From contig NZ_JADDRL010000001.1 of NCBI RefSeq assembly GCF_021538895.1, forward strand, positions 164,300-228,299: a stretch of 64,000 nt of DNA. Direction: 5' to 3'. Of the stretch, positions 33,383 through 42,711 are shown piece after piece. Made by a program: the position numbers and the translations under genes. A model generated the notes under the pieces. The model was not told where the DNA came from and searched no databases. It saw nothing but the letters and a program-made list of their open reading frames with translations. The stretch is from Streptomyces olivochromogenes (lineage in GTDB: Bacteria; Actinomycetota; Actinomycetes; Streptomycetales; Streptomycetaceae). Numbering within the stretch: the stretch's first letter is position 1; each line of letters begins with the position of its first letter.

Positions 33383-35809
33383 ATGAGCTACGCAGGACAG
33401 GCAACCCGGGACGCCGACTTCCGTGGCCCATTGGACGTGACAAAGGCCGCCACATTCGTAGTCGACGGCCAGGACATGGTGATCGGCTGGAGCCCTGCGG
33501 CGCAGGAGCTCCTCGGTTACCTGCCGACCGAGATCATCGGGCGCCCCGTCGACACGTTCCTCGGCTACGAAGAGTCCGCGTCCCCCACCAGACCCACCTG
33601 CGAGTCCGCATCGGCCGAGCAGGCCGCCGACGCGTCGATCCTGGCCTACCCGAAACGGGACGTACACGTTGCCGTCCACCGTGACGGCCACCGGCTGCAC
33701 CTCGTCATCGCCGTCTGCCATCTGTCCGGGACCGGCGCCCTCCAGCGGGTCCTGGTGGCGACCGAATGCGGGCAGCTCGGGGAGTGGGAGTCCCGGCTGG
33801 CCATGCTGGACGGGCTGGCCACCCAGTCGCCCCTGGGCTTCGCCATCTACGACACGCGGCTGCGTCTCGTCTGGTGCAACGCCGCCTCCGAGCTGGAACT
33901 GGGGCAACCGCTCGCGGAGGTCCGGGGCCGGCACGCCGACGACCTGTACCCCAAGGGACGGTTCGTGACACCGGGCTACCCGGACACCCTGCACGGCGTC
34001 ATGAACAAGGTGCTGGACAGCGGTGAGCCCATCATCGACCTGCACTTCCGCGGCCAGCAGCCCAGCGACCCCGGGAAGGAACATCTGTGGTCCTGTTCGT
34101 ACTACCGACTGCAGGACCCGGACGGCCGGGTGCTCGGGGTGTGCGAGGACGCGTTCGACATCTCCGACCGCCATGAGGCGCAGCGTCAGCTGAATCTGCT
34201 GGTCGAGGCCGGTCGTCGTGTCGGCACCACGCTGGACGTGATCGCCACGACGGACGAGCTGGCCGCGGTGGCAGTTCCCGAGTTCGCCGACCTGGTCGAG
34301 GTGGACCTGGCTCCGGCCGTGCTGAGCGGCGAGGTGCCGGAGGGCGGGGATCCGGAGGGCAGCGAGCTGGTCCGCACCGCCTCCCGCTCGGCCGCCTCCG
34401 GGGGCCCGGCGCACTCCGCGGAGTCACCGCGTCGCCAGCCGCGTCCGGTGGAGTACGCGATCGGCTCGCCCCAGCACCGCAGCCTCGCCTCGGGCGGTCT
34501 CGTGCTGGAGGACGACACGCTGGTCGTGCCGCTGCGGGCCGGGGGCAGCCCGCTCGGCCTGGTCACCTTCGTACGCCGCGTCGGGTCGGGGATCTTCGAC
34601 CGGGCCGCCGTCGCGGTGGCGGACGAGCTGGCCGCCCGGGCCGCGGTGTCCATCGACAACGCCCGCCGCTACACCCGCGAACGCAACGCGGCCCTCGCTC
34701 TTCAGCGGCAGCTCCTGCCGCAGTACCTGCCGCCGAACTCGGCCGTCGAAGTGGCGCACCGCTATCTGCCGACGGACGATCTGAGCGGCGTGGGCGGCGA
34801 CTGGTTCGACGTCATCCCGCTGTCCGGCGCGCGCGTCGGGCTGGTGGTCGGGGACGTGGTGGGGCATGGGCTGCACGCGGCGGCCACCATGGGGCGGCTG
34901 CGTACGACCGTGCGGGCTCTCGCCCCCATGGATCTTCCGCCCGACGAGCTCCTCAAGCGGCTGGACGACCTCGTGGGGCAGTCCGCCGAGGCCGACTCGG
35001 ACGCCTCGGACGCATCCGCCGATGACGATGTCGCGGCCGGGGCCACCTGTCTGTACGCGGTCTACGATTCGGTGTCCCGACGGTGCACCATGGCTCGCGC
35101 GGGCCATCTGCCGCCCGCGGTCGTGGAGCCCGGCGGGCACGTCACCTTCCCGGACCTGCCGGCCGGCCCGCCCCTGGGCCTGGGCGGGCTTCCGTTCGAG
35201 TCCCTTGAGGTCGAACTTCCGGTGGGCAGTCTGCTGGCCCTCTTCACCGACGGCCTGGTCGAACTGCGCGACCGGGACATCGACAAGGGGCTGGAGACCC
35301 TGGGGAAGGTCCTCAGCGAGAACTCAGGACCTCTGGAGGATCTCTGCGACCGGGTCATCTCCGAACTCCTCCCCGGCAGCACGACCACCGATGACACGGC
35401 TCTGCTGCTGGTCCGTACCCGTGAGCTCGACAGCCGCAGGGTCGCCGTCTGGACCCTGCCCGCCGAGCCGGTCTCCGCCGGCCGCGCGCGGGAACTGGTC
35501 GCCGGACGGCTGAGCGACTGGGGACTGGACGAGCTCGTGTTCTCCACCGAGCTGATCGTCAGCGAGTTGATCACGAACGCCGTCCGGTACGCCGACGGCT
35601 TGCTGCATCTGCGGCTCATCCGCGACCGCACCCTCGTGTGCGAGGTCGCGGACGCCAGCCACACCGCCCCTCACCTGCGCCACAGCGCGGACGACGACGA
35701 GGGCGGTCGCGGGCTGTTCATCGTGGCTCAGCTCGTTCTGCGGTGGGGGACGCGTTACACCCGCGAGGGCAAGACCATCTGGACGGAGCAGGCGCTGCCC
35801 TCGGACTGA
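33383..35809 (+). CDS. PAS-PAS-GAF-SpoIIE phosphatase-HATPase multidomain protein
   Basis: The 808-residue protein has, in order, two PAS domains (about 10-125 and 134-265), a GAF domain (about 272-430) and a PP2C-like SpoIIE phosphatase (about 440-680; GVGGDWFDVIPLSGARVGLV, GDVVGHGLHAAATMG, LALFTDGLVELRD, DDTALLLVRT). An RsbW-like HATPase domain follows (about 690-808; STELIVSELITNAVRYADG, GGRGLFIVAQL). It should dephosphorylate an anti-anti-sigma factor and also bind ATP in a partner-switching sigma pathway. No STAS or sigma gene is adjacent. ATG 33383 follows GGTGAGGG. Confidence 0.92.
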   Translation: MSYAGQATRDADFRGPLDVTKAATFVVDGQDMVIGWSPAAQELLGYLPTEIIGRPVDTFLGYEESASPTRPTCESASAEQAADASILAYPKRDVHVAVHRDGHRLHLVIAVCHLSGTGALQRVLVATECGQLGEWESRLAMLDGLATQSPLGFAIYDTRLRLVWCNAASELELGQPLAEVRGRHADDLYPKGRFVTPGYPDTLHGVMNKVLDSGEPIIDLHFRGQQPSDPGKEHLWSCSYYRLQDPDGRVLGVCEDAFDISDRHEAQRQLNLLVEAGRRVGTTLDVIATTDELAAVAVPEFADLVEVDLAPAVLSGEVPEGGDPEGSELVRTASRSAASGGPAHSAESPRRQPRPVEYAIGSPQHRSLASGGLVLEDDTLVVPLRAGGSPLGLVTFVRRVGSGIFDRAAVAVADELAARAAVSIDNARRYTRERNAALALQRQLLPQYLPPNSAVEVAHRYLPTDDLSGVGGDWFDVIPLSGARVGLVVGDVVGHGLHAAATMGRLRTTVRALAPMDLPPDELLKRLDDLVGQSAEADSDASDASADDDVAAGATCLYAVYDSVSRRCTMARAGHLPPAVVEPGGHVTFPDLPAGPPLGLGGLPFESLEVELPVGSLLALFTDGLVELRDRDIDKGLETLGKVLSENSGPLEDLCDRVISELLPGSTTTDDTALLLVRTRELDSRRVAVWTLPAEPVSAGRARELVAGRLSDWGLDELVFSTELIVSELITNAVRYADGLLHLRLIRDRTLVCEVADASHTAPHLRHSADDDEGGRGLFIVAQLVLRWGTRYTREGKTIWTEQALPSD

Positions 35810-35862
35810 CTGTGCCCGCACGCGCAGCGCGATGTCCACTTTGCACCGATAGGATGGGCTTT

Positions 35863-36981
35863 GTGATCAGGTCAGGACGGCCCCGGCATCGCCGCCCTCC
35901 GTTCGGTGGCCGACGCGAGACTGTACTGCTGTCACCGGTGTTCCTCACTCTCCTCATCACCGGCCTGGCCTTCGCCACGCCAAGGGAAATCGCGTTCAGC
36001 CGTCTGCTGCCCGCGGCACCCGCGCTCGCGGCCGCGATGTGGCCCGTCCTCCCGACGATCCTGCTGGGCGTGTTCTGCCTGCTGGTGATGATCGGACTCA
36101 GCCTCGTCTACTCCGATCTGGGCACCCCGTACACGGCCGCCGCGATCATCGCGGTCACGCTGGCGGCCGCTTATGCGAGCCATCTCCGCCTTGAGCGGGA
36201 GGAGACGCTCTTCCAGGTCCGGCTCGTCGCCGACGCGGCCCAGAAGGTGCTGCTGCGTCCCCTGCCGCGCCGCATGCACGACGTGGAGATCGAGTCGCTC
36301 TATCTGGCCGCCCAGGAGCAGGCCAGGATCGGCGGCGACTTCTACGAGGCGGCCGAGACGCCGTACGGGGTACGCCTGCTCATCGGTGACGTGCGCGGCA
36401 AGGGGCTCGCGGCGGTGGGTGCGGCGTCGGCGGTGGTGAACTGCTTCCGGGAGAGCGCGTACGACCAGCCCGACCTGAGAGCCGTCATCCGCCGCATGGA
36501 AGGAAGCATCGCCCGCTACAGCATCGCGACGCCCGGCCCGGATCAGCCCGAGCACTTCGCCACCGCCCTGATCGCCGAGATTCCGTACGACGGCGGGCAG
36601 GTCAGAATTCTGAACTGCGGGCACCCGCCTCCACTGCTCGTGCAGCGCGGGAAGATCCTCGTCCTGGAGCCCACCAGCCCCTCGCCGCCCCTCAACCTGG
36701 CGACGCTCCTCGGGTACCACTACAGCATCGACACCATCACCTTCACTTCCGGCGACCAGCTGCTCCTCTACACCGACGGCGTGACGGAGACCCGGGACAA
36801 CGCGGGCAAGTTCTTCCCCCTGCCCGACTGGATGCGACAGGTCGGCCCGACCTCGCCCCGCGAGCTGCTGGACCAGCTGCACCAGGACCTGGTCCACTAC
36901 AGCGGCGGACGGCTCAGCGACGACATCGCGGCCCTCGCCGTGCGCTCCAGGCATCCGCTGCCCCAGGAGATCACGACGTAG
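35863..36981 (+). CDS. membrane-bound PP2C/SpoIIE-type serine phosphatase
   Basis: The 372-residue protein has two or three N-terminal membrane helices (about 20-105; LSPVFLTLLITGLAFATP, LGVFCLLVMIGLSLVYSDLG, AAIIAVTLAAAYASHL), then a PP2C domain: ARIGGDFYEAAETPYGVRLL, GDVRGKGLAAVG, LLLYTDGVTETRD and LSDDIAALAVR. It lacks the kinase domain of its upstream neighbour. GTG 35863 is favoured by AGGA eight bases before it; ATG 35854 in the same frame is possible. It follows 33383-35809 by 53 bp on the same strand, so the two form a signalling pair. Confidence 0.88.
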   Translation: MIRSGRPRHRRPPFGGRRETVLLSPVFLTLLITGLAFATPREIAFSRLLPAAPALAAAMWPVLPTILLGVFCLLVMIGLSLVYSDLGTPYTAAAIIAVTLAAAYASHLRLEREETLFQVRLVADAAQKVLLRPLPRRMHDVEIESLYLAAQEQARIGGDFYEAAETPYGVRLLIGDVRGKGLAAVGAASAVVNCFRESAYDQPDLRAVIRRMEGSIARYSIATPGPDQPEHFATALIAEIPYDGGQVRILNCGHPPPLLVQRGKILVLEPTSPSPPLNLATLLGYHYSIDTITFTSGDQLLLYTDGVTETRDNAGKFFPLPDWMRQVGPTSPRELLDQLHQDLVHYSGGRLSDDIAALAVRSRHPLPQEITT

Positions 36982-37014
36982 GCGGCCGAAAGCCGTGCTT
37001 TCCGCTCCCGTGGC

Positions 37015-37869
37015 TCACGATCGCGCCGGTTGGTTGGCGATCAGGAGAGTCGTGCCGGCGGGGCGGAAGCCCAGGCGTGCGTAGATCCGGGCGACGGCGT
37101 CCTCCGCGTAGGCGAGGAAGACCGTGCTTACCCCGTGGTCGCGGGCGTGGTCGGCGGGGGCCGCGGTGAGCGTGGCGCCCAGGCCCTGGCGGCGGGCGAT
37201 GGGGAGGGTGCCGATGCCGCCGATCTCGGTGGCGCCGCCGGCCGGGTGGTAATGGCCGACGGCCAGCGGGGTGCCGTCCGGGGCGAGGGCGGCCATGAGC
37301 GTCTTGTGCCCGGCGCGGATGGTGGGGCGGACCGATTCCACGGCGCCGTCCTCGGTCAGTTCTTCGGCGACCAACGAAAGTTCCTCACGGCCCCCGGACC
37401 CCACCGCCGTGCCGCCCGCGCCGAATGCCAGCCGGGGCAGAGCCAGGGCCGCGGGCAACGCGGGGTCGTCGGCCGTCAGCACGCGCAGCGTCACGCCGTC
37501 CGGCAGCGGCGGCCGCGGGTCGAACCGGTGGTGCGGATCCAGCACCATCAGCGGCCGCTCCGCCACCGGCAGACCAGCCGCCTCGATGCGGGCCCGCAGA
37601 CCGGGCGCCACCTCGGCCAGCCACTCGAAAGCCTCCGGCACGCCGAGTTCACACTGCCGAGCCCGTACCCGGGCAATGTCGGCGGCGGCGACCGAGGCTC
37701 CGGCGGCGGTGGGCTGCGCATGGCTGGGACCGCCGTAATACGGAGCGCCGGGCTTGCTTCGCACGAACAGCCGCAGCGAACCGAAATCCTCGGCATCGGC
37801 GAACGACAACGGCACAGTGGCGTAGTACTGCTCGATCCGGGCACGCAGCGAGTCGATCACGCGGAGCAT
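37015..37869 (-). CDS. GNAT-fold acetyltransferase, long form
   Basis: The 284-residue protein has a divergent N-terminal half (YYATVPLSFADAEDFGSLRL) and a C-terminal GNAT core: GHYHPAGGATEIGGIGTLP then IARRQGLGATLTAAPADHAR (acetyl-CoA loop R-x-x-G-x-G) and FLAYAEDAVARIYARLGFRPAG. The two-part size fits double-GNAT or GCN5-like proteins with a degenerate first domain. The substrate is unknown. ATG 37869 is behind GGTGGG; a longer frame begins at 37908. It converges on the phosphatase gene. Confidence 0.82.
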   Translation of the reverse strand: MLRVIDSLRARIEQYYATVPLSFADAEDFGSLRLFVRSKPGAPYYGGPSHAQPTAAGASVAAADIARVRARQCELGVPEAFEWLAEVAPGLRARIEAAGLPVAERPLMVLDPHHRFDPRPPLPDGVTLRVLTADDPALPAALALPRLAFGAGGTAVGSGGREELSLVAEELTEDGAVESVRPTIRAGHKTLMAALAPDGTPLAVGHYHPAGGATEIGGIGTLPIARRQGLGATLTAAPADHARDHGVSTVFLAYAEDAVARIYARLGFRPAGTTLLIANQPARS

Positions 37870-37930
37870 CCCACCACGGCACGGCGTCCCACCGCACGTC
37901 ATATCCACCCGGCGCGGTGGACCGTGCGTT

Positions 37931-38380
37931 TCAGCGCTTGCTTTCGACGAGCTCCTTGAACTGTTCGAGGTCGTGCTGGATCAGTTGCTGGATCGCGTCG
38001 GACTGGGCGAAGCCTTTGGGTCCGCCGAAGGTCTCGCGGGTCTTCACCGGGTCGTACTCGACCCGTATCTGGATCTGCGTGTGCTGGTCGTCGATCGCCC
38101 GTACGGTGAACGCGCCCTTCAGGTCGGCGGCCTCACCCTTGGCGGTGTGCCACATCATCACGCTTCCCTGCGCACCGCCCTTGGCGCGGTCGATGAACTC
38201 GGCATCGAGTTCGTGCGGCCCCTTGTCCAGCGACAGGTCCAGATGTGCCCGGCGTTTGCCTTGTGGGCGTGCTTCCCGGACACCGTCCACGAACCGCGGA
38301 AGGCTCTCCACGCTGTGCAGGTAGTCCCAGGCCACCTCGGCGGGGACGTCGACGTCGATCTGCTTCTCGACCGTGGACAT
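37931..38380 (-). CDS. SRPBCC family protein (cyclase/dehydrase type)
   Basis: The 149-residue protein starts VEKQIDVDVPAEVAWDYLHS and has SLPRFVDGVREARP, SVMMWHTAKGEAADLKGAF and a C-terminal helix DLEQFKELVESKR, the coenzyme Q-binding/polyketide-cyclase-like SRPBCC pattern often linked to stress or osmotic genes in Streptomyces. It is cytoplasmic and probably lipid-binding. ATG 38380 has GGAGGTG upstream. The 251-bp region to 38631 is AT-richer than its surroundings and contains no gene. Confidence 0.83.
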   Translation of the reverse strand: MSTVEKQIDVDVPAEVAWDYLHSVESLPRFVDGVREARPQGKRRAHLDLSLDKGPHELDAEFIDRAKGGAQGSVMMWHTAKGEAADLKGAFTVRAIDDQHTQIQIRVEYDPVKTRETFGGPKGFAQSDAIQQLIQHDLEQFKELVESKR

Positions 38381-38631
38381 GTGCAACACCTCCGTGATCA
38401 TCCGCACAGGGCAGGCCCCACCCTCCACCATCGGCCGTTCGGGCGATGCCCGCACCCGGAAGGGGCGCACGACGACGCGCGAAGCCTTCCGCATCGGCCC
38501 GCCGCGGGGATTTCACAGGACATATCAAATTCCCGTGGCCATTAATTAATGACAATGCGGGCGATTCTGAATTTCCACGTGGGACCGGCCGACCCCTTGT
38601 CCGCCCTCCGGACCGGGCTTACTGAGCCGCG

Positions 38632-39201
38632 GTGGATCTCTTCTCCCGCTCCTGGACGGCTTTACGCGAGGCGCCCGCCGACACCGCACCGACCATGGAC
38701 GCGGTCACCTACTGGCAGCTCGCCGAACCCCCGACCGGTGAGGACCCGCTCGACGCGCTGATCCCCCGGCTGGCCGCCGCGTACGGCGAACCCCGCCGGC
38801 TCAGGTTCCATTTCGACGACGTCGGTTCCGCCGCGGGCCGAGCCGCCGTACTCGCCGATCCCGCCGCCCGCGTCAGCACGCGCGACGAGGTCCTGACCGT
38901 CGGCGACTACCTGTCCGCGTACGTCCTCGAATGGTCCCTGCACCACCTCGACCTGATCGCGCATCTGCCCTCCGCCGCCCAGCCGCCGGCCGAAACCCTC
39001 GCGGCGGCACGCGCGTTGCTGGAGAAGAGAGCCGGGACCGCGTTTCCCGCCTCGTTCTCCGACGCGGACGCACTGCGGGTCGGCACCGGGCGCCGCACGC
39101 CGACCGCTGCGGAGACGGCCGCGCCGGGCGACTCGCGTCATCCGGCGCGTTCCCAGCCGCCCCCGGGTGCCCGGGGGCGGCGATGCCGACAAACTGCCTG
39201 A
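38632..39201 (+). pseudogene. C-terminal part of a maleylpyruvate-isomerase-like (DinB/MDMPI) protein
   Basis: The frame opens just after a TGA with GTG 38632. It encodes APTMDAVTYWQLAEPPTGED, DEVLTVGDYLSAYVLEWSLH and HLDLIAHLPSAAQPP, the middle and C-terminal parts of mycothiol-dependent MDMPI-type proteins. The expected first helix with the metal-binding His and the Trp-x-V-x-D-L-V-x-H segment is missing. The last 45 residues are Arg/Pro-rich and do not match the family. It is probably a 5'-truncated relic. Confidence 0.6.
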
Positions 39202-39220
39202 CCTGTGCGCTTGCCTGCCG

Positions 39221-40837
39221 TCACTTCGCTGCCGCGAGCAGTTGCGCCTCGCTCTCCTCGTACAGGCGCCGGTTCTCGCCGCTCCGGGCGGCGCGGCGTC
39301 GGTGGTCGAGGCGGCTGCCCAGCCAGCCGGCCAGATAGCCGACCGGGATGGAGACCAGGCCGGTGGACTGCATGGGGAACCAGCCGAAATCCGCCTTCGG
39401 GAAGACCGAGGCCGGAGTGCCCGAGACCGACTTGGAGAAGACCATCAGCACGAGTGCGCAGGCCGCGCCGCCGTACAGGCTCGCGAGCAGGCCGGTGCGG
39501 GTGAATCCGCGCCAGAACAGGGAGTAGGTCAGCGCCGGGGCCACGGCGGATGCCCCGATGCAGATCGCGAGCGTGGTCAGCACGGCCACGTCCCAGTTCT
39601 GGACCAGGGCGGAGAGCGTGATGGCGACGGCCCCCACGACCACGCTCGCCCACGCCGCGACCGTCATCTCCGTACGCGGCTCCGCCTGTCCCCGCCGCGC
39701 CGCGTGGGTGAACAGGTCGTGGGCGAGCGACGAGGCCGCGGCCAGGGTCATGCCGGCGACCGAGGACAGCAGGGTGATGAACACCGTGCCGGCCACAGCG
39801 GCGTAGAGAACCGTCGTGCCGCTGGAGCCGGCTCCGCCGCCGAAGGCCCGGGACAGCATGAGCACCGCGGTCCTGCCGTGCGGGTCGGCCGCGGTGATGT
39901 ACCGGGATCCGACCAGTGCCGCCGCACCGGTACCCATGATGATCACGAGCAGGCAGAACGTCGTGACTGTGCCGACCGCCCAGGACATGGAGCGGCGTAC
40001 GGCCGGGACGTCGCGCGCGGAGTACAGGCGCATCGTGATGTGCGGCAGGCAGGCGGCGCCGAGGATCACGGTGATCTGGAGACTGGCGAAGTCCAGCCGG
40101 TCCGCGGCGGAGGTGCCCAGTTGCAGGCCCTGCCGGAGGTAGGCCGGGCCCGTGCCGCTGCCGTTCTGGGCGGCCCGGATGACGTCGCCGAGGTTCCAGT
40201 CGAAGCGGTTCAGGACCAGCGCGGCGACGGCGAGGCTGGTGCCCAGCAGAAGCACGATCTTGATCATCTGGATGAGCGCGGTGCCGCGCATGCCGCCGAT
40301 CGCCGCGTAGATGATCATCAGGCTGCCGACGAGGACGATGCAGGTCGTCCTGGCGCCCGGCCCGTGCGGGATGCCCAGGATGAAGGTGAGCAGCGATCCG
40401 GCCCCGGAGAGCTGGACGACCAGGAACGGGAGGGTCGCCATGAGCGTCACCACGCACGAGGCGATACGGACCGCCCGACCGGGGATGTTGCGGGCCAGGA
40501 CGTCGCCCATGGTGAAGCTGCCCGCGTTGCGCAGGGGTTCGGCCAGCAGGAACATCAGCAGCACCAGCGACATGGCGGTGCTGACCGCCAGCACATAGCC
40601 GTCGTACCCGGCGAGCGCGATGATGCCGGTGGTGCTCAGGACCGTCGCCGCCGAGATGTAGTCGCCCGCGATCGCCAGGCCGTTCCTGAGCGGCGTGAGC
40701 GAGAGGTAGCCGGTGTAGAAGTTCGTCAGGTCGTCGCGGTCCGGTCCGGCCATCACGCACATCAGCAGTGTGAGCGTGGCCAGGGAGGTGAACAGGATCA
40801 GGACGGTGGCCTGTGTCCCGGAGCCGAAGTCGTTCAT
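39221..40837 (-). CDS. actP: cation/acetate symporter (sodium:solute symporter family)
   Basis: The 538-residue membrane protein has 13 predicted helices and the SSS-family sequence LRNGLAIAGDYISAATVLST (about 50-69), with GYDGYVLAVSTAMSLVLLM and FTMGDVLARNIPGRAVR after it. This is the ActP/MctC subgroup that takes up acetate, pyruvate or propionate with Na+ or H+. Its start overlaps the DUF485 gene stop by 4 bp, the standard arrangement of this transporter with its small partner. The symbol is by subgroup resemblance; substrate preference is not provable from sequence. Confidence 0.9.
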   Translation of the reverse strand: MNDFGSGTQATVLILFTSLATLTLLMCVMAGPDRDDLTNFYTGYLSLTPLRNGLAIAGDYISAATVLSTTGIIALAGYDGYVLAVSTAMSLVLLMFLLAEPLRNAGSFTMGDVLARNIPGRAVRIASCVVTLMATLPFLVVQLSGAGSLLTFILGIPHGPGARTTCIVLVGSLMIIYAAIGGMRGTALIQMIKIVLLLGTSLAVAALVLNRFDWNLGDVIRAAQNGSGTGPAYLRQGLQLGTSAADRLDFASLQITVILGAACLPHITMRLYSARDVPAVRRSMSWAVGTVTTFCLLVIIMGTGAAALVGSRYITAADPHGRTAVLMLSRAFGGGAGSSGTTVLYAAVAGTVFITLLSSVAGMTLAAASSLAHDLFTHAARRGQAEPRTEMTVAAWASVVVGAVAITLSALVQNWDVAVLTTLAICIGASAVAPALTYSLFWRGFTRTGLLASLYGGAACALVLMVFSKSVSGTPASVFPKADFGWFPMQSTGLVSIPVGYLAGWLGSRLDHRRRAARSGENRRLYEESEAQLLAAAK

Positions 40838-41403
40838 CGCCCCACCCCGGCTTCCCGGCCCGACCGGGCCGCCCGCTCCCTGACAAGCCGCGCCAGCGGG
40901 TCCACGGAACGCTCCGCACTGCGTCCGTACCAGAGGACCGCCGCGAAGGTGACGAGGAGCTGGATGATCCCGAGGGCCATGCCGAGGCTCAGCTCGCCGG
41001 CCACCTCGGCGCCCATCAGGTCCGGCGCGGAGCAGGACAGCACCACGTAGATCACGAACGAGCCGAGCGCGGTGAGCGTGGAGACCCGCCGCAGCACGCG
41101 GTAGGCCGAGCGGAGGGAGGCGAGCTCGGCGCTCTGGCGCTCGGTCTCGTACGCCTGCGGTTCACGCCGAGGGGCCTGCCCGAACGGGTCGTACGAGGGG
41201 TACGCGTCGAACGGGTCGTACGGGGAGGCGTCGTAGCGGTACGCGTCGGAGCGAGGGGCGTCGTGTCCGTACGACTCCTGCCACGGGTCGCGCCCGTACG
41301 ACTCCTGCCGAGGGGCGTGGCCGTAGGGCTGGGACTGCGGGCGCGACTGCGGCCATCCCCTCGGTGCTGGCGGGGGATGCCGGTGGTCGTCGGCGTATGA
41401 CAT
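40834..41403 (-). CDS. DUF485 membrane protein, transporter partner
   Basis: The 189-residue protein has an 80-residue low-complexity N-terminus rich in Tyr, Pro, Arg and Asp (repeats of SYG-D/H and YDP) and a DUF485 core at about 90-170. The core is LRSAYRVLRRVSTLTALGSF, then two helices VIYVVLSCSA and LGMALGIIQLLVTFAAVLWY. DUF485 proteins (YjcH type) accompany acetate symporters. The disordered head is an actinobacterial addition. It overlaps the symporter gene by 4 bp, so both are translated together. Confidence 0.9.
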   Translation of the reverse strand: MSYADDHRHPPPAPRGWPQSRPQSQPYGHAPRQESYGRDPWQESYGHDAPRSDAYRYDASPYDPFDAYPSYDPFGQAPRREPQAYETERQSAELASLRSAYRVLRRVSTLTALGSFVIYVVLSCSAPDLMGAEVAGELSLGMALGIIQLLVTFAAVLWYGRSAERSVDPLARLVRERAARSGREAGVGR

Positions 41404-41592
41404 CGCGTGGCCTTCCGGTGCGGCGCTGATCCGTGGGGGGCGGGGAGAACGGCGTGGCGGCGCACGTTACCGACCGGTTGGAATGGCTGGTAAGACCGTT
41501 GGGCGTTACGTTTTCAGCTCGATCACGCATCCGGTTGGCTGCCGGCGGACCAGGTCACCGCGGGCGTGTGGCGAACGTCACGCGCCTCCTCG

Positions 41593-41608
41593 TACCTACT
41601 GGTCGGTA
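41593..41608. promoter_or_regulatory. TetR-type operator-like palindrome
   Basis: TACCTACTGGTCGGTA is an imperfect 16-bp palindrome of a form frequent in TetR-controlled Streptomyces promoters. It lies 35 bp before the oxidoreductase start. No tetR gene is adjacent, so the regulator would be encoded elsewhere. Confidence 0.5.
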
Positions 41609-41642
41609 TGGTCGCGGGTAGCCGCGAACGACAGGAGACACG

Positions 41643-42650
41643 ATGTCTGCGACCAACCGTCAGATCCGTCTGGCAGCCCGCCCCGTCGGCGAAGTGAAGC
41701 CCGACGACTGGGAGCACTTCTCGGGACCCGTCGAGGAGCCGGGCCCGGGTCGGTTCGCGGGCCGGACGCGTGTCATCTCCCTGGACCCGGCCATGCGGGG
41801 GTGGCTGGACGACCGCCCCTCCTACCTGCCGCCCGTCGGCCTCGGCGAGGTGATGCGCGCCGGGTCGGTCATCGAGGTCACGGCGTCCAACCACCCCGAC
41901 TTCCAGCCCGGCGACCACGTGGTGGGCACGTTCGGCGTCCAGGAGTACTTGATCTCCGACGGCCGCGGCGCCATGAAGATCGACACCTCCCTCGCCCCGC
42001 CCTCGACCTACCTCGGAGCGCTGGGCATGCCCGGCATGACCGCCTACTTCGGCCTGCTGGACGTCGGGGCGCTGAAGGACGGCGAGACCGTCGTGGTGTC
42101 CGGGGCGGCGGGCGCCGTCGGATCCATCGCGGGCCAGATCGCCAAGGCCAAGGGCTGCCGGGTCGTGGGCATCGCCGGAGGTCCGGAGAAGTGCGCGCTG
42201 CTCACCGACGAGCTGGGATTCGACGCGGCGATCGACTACCGCTCCGAGGACGTCAGGAAGGCGCTGCGCCAACACGCCCCCGACGGCATCGACGTCTACT
42301 TCGACAACGTCGGCGGAGAAATCCTCGACGCCGCCCTCACCCGCCTCTCGATGCACGCGCGCGTCGTGATCTGCGGCGCGATCAGCCAGTACAACAACTC
42401 CACGCCGGTGCAGGGCCCTTCGAACTACCTCTCGCTGCTGGTGCGCCGCGCTCGCATGGAGGGCTTCGTCGTCTTCGACTACGCCAAGCGCTACGCGGAG
42501 GCCGCGAAGGAGATCGCCGCCTGGATCGGCGCCGGCCACATCCAGGTCAAGGAGCATGTGGTGAAGGGCACGTTGGACGACTTCCCCGACACGTTCCAGA
42601 TGCTCTTCCGGGGCGAGAACGTCGGCAAGCTCGTACTGGAACTGACCTGA
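41643..42650 (+). CDS. NADP-dependent MDR oxidoreductase (leukotriene B4 dehydrogenase-like)
   Basis: The 335-residue zinc-free medium-chain reductase has VISLDPAMRGWLDDRPSYLP (about 40-60), LGALGMPGMTAYFGL (about 121-135), the NADPH fold VVVSGAAGAVGSIAGQIAK (about 146-164) and YFDNVGGEILDAAL. The family reduces alpha,beta-unsaturated aldehydes or ketones. The usual N-terminal half of about 10 residues around the first strand is slightly compressed. It has GACAGGAGACACG before ATG 41643. A TetR-like operator precedes it and a strong hairpin follows. Confidence 0.9.
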   Translation: MSATNRQIRLAARPVGEVKPDDWEHFSGPVEEPGPGRFAGRTRVISLDPAMRGWLDDRPSYLPPVGLGEVMRAGSVIEVTASNHPDFQPGDHVVGTFGVQEYLISDGRGAMKIDTSLAPPSTYLGALGMPGMTAYFGLLDVGALKDGETVVVSGAAGAVGSIAGQIAKAKGCRVVGIAGGPEKCALLTDELGFDAAIDYRSEDVRKALRQHAPDGIDVYFDNVGGEILDAALTRLSMHARVVICGAISQYNNSTPVQGPSNYLSLLVRRARMEGFVVFDYAKRYAEAAKEIAAWIGAGHIQVKEHVVKGTLDDFPDTFQMLFRGENVGKLVLELT

Positions 42651-42675
42651 CCCGAGCCGACCTCGAACTCGCGCC

Positions 42676-42711
42676 GTGCTCAAGGCCTCTGGCGATAGAG
42701 GGCTTGAGCAC
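42676..42711. terminator. bidirectional terminator hairpin
   Basis: GTGCTCAAGGCCTCT (42676-42690) pairs with AGAGGGCTTGAGCAC (42697-42711) at 14 of 15 positions around a 6-base loop. It lies between convergent genes, and its left and right arms fall inside the 3' end of the MepB-like coding region. Confidence 0.8.
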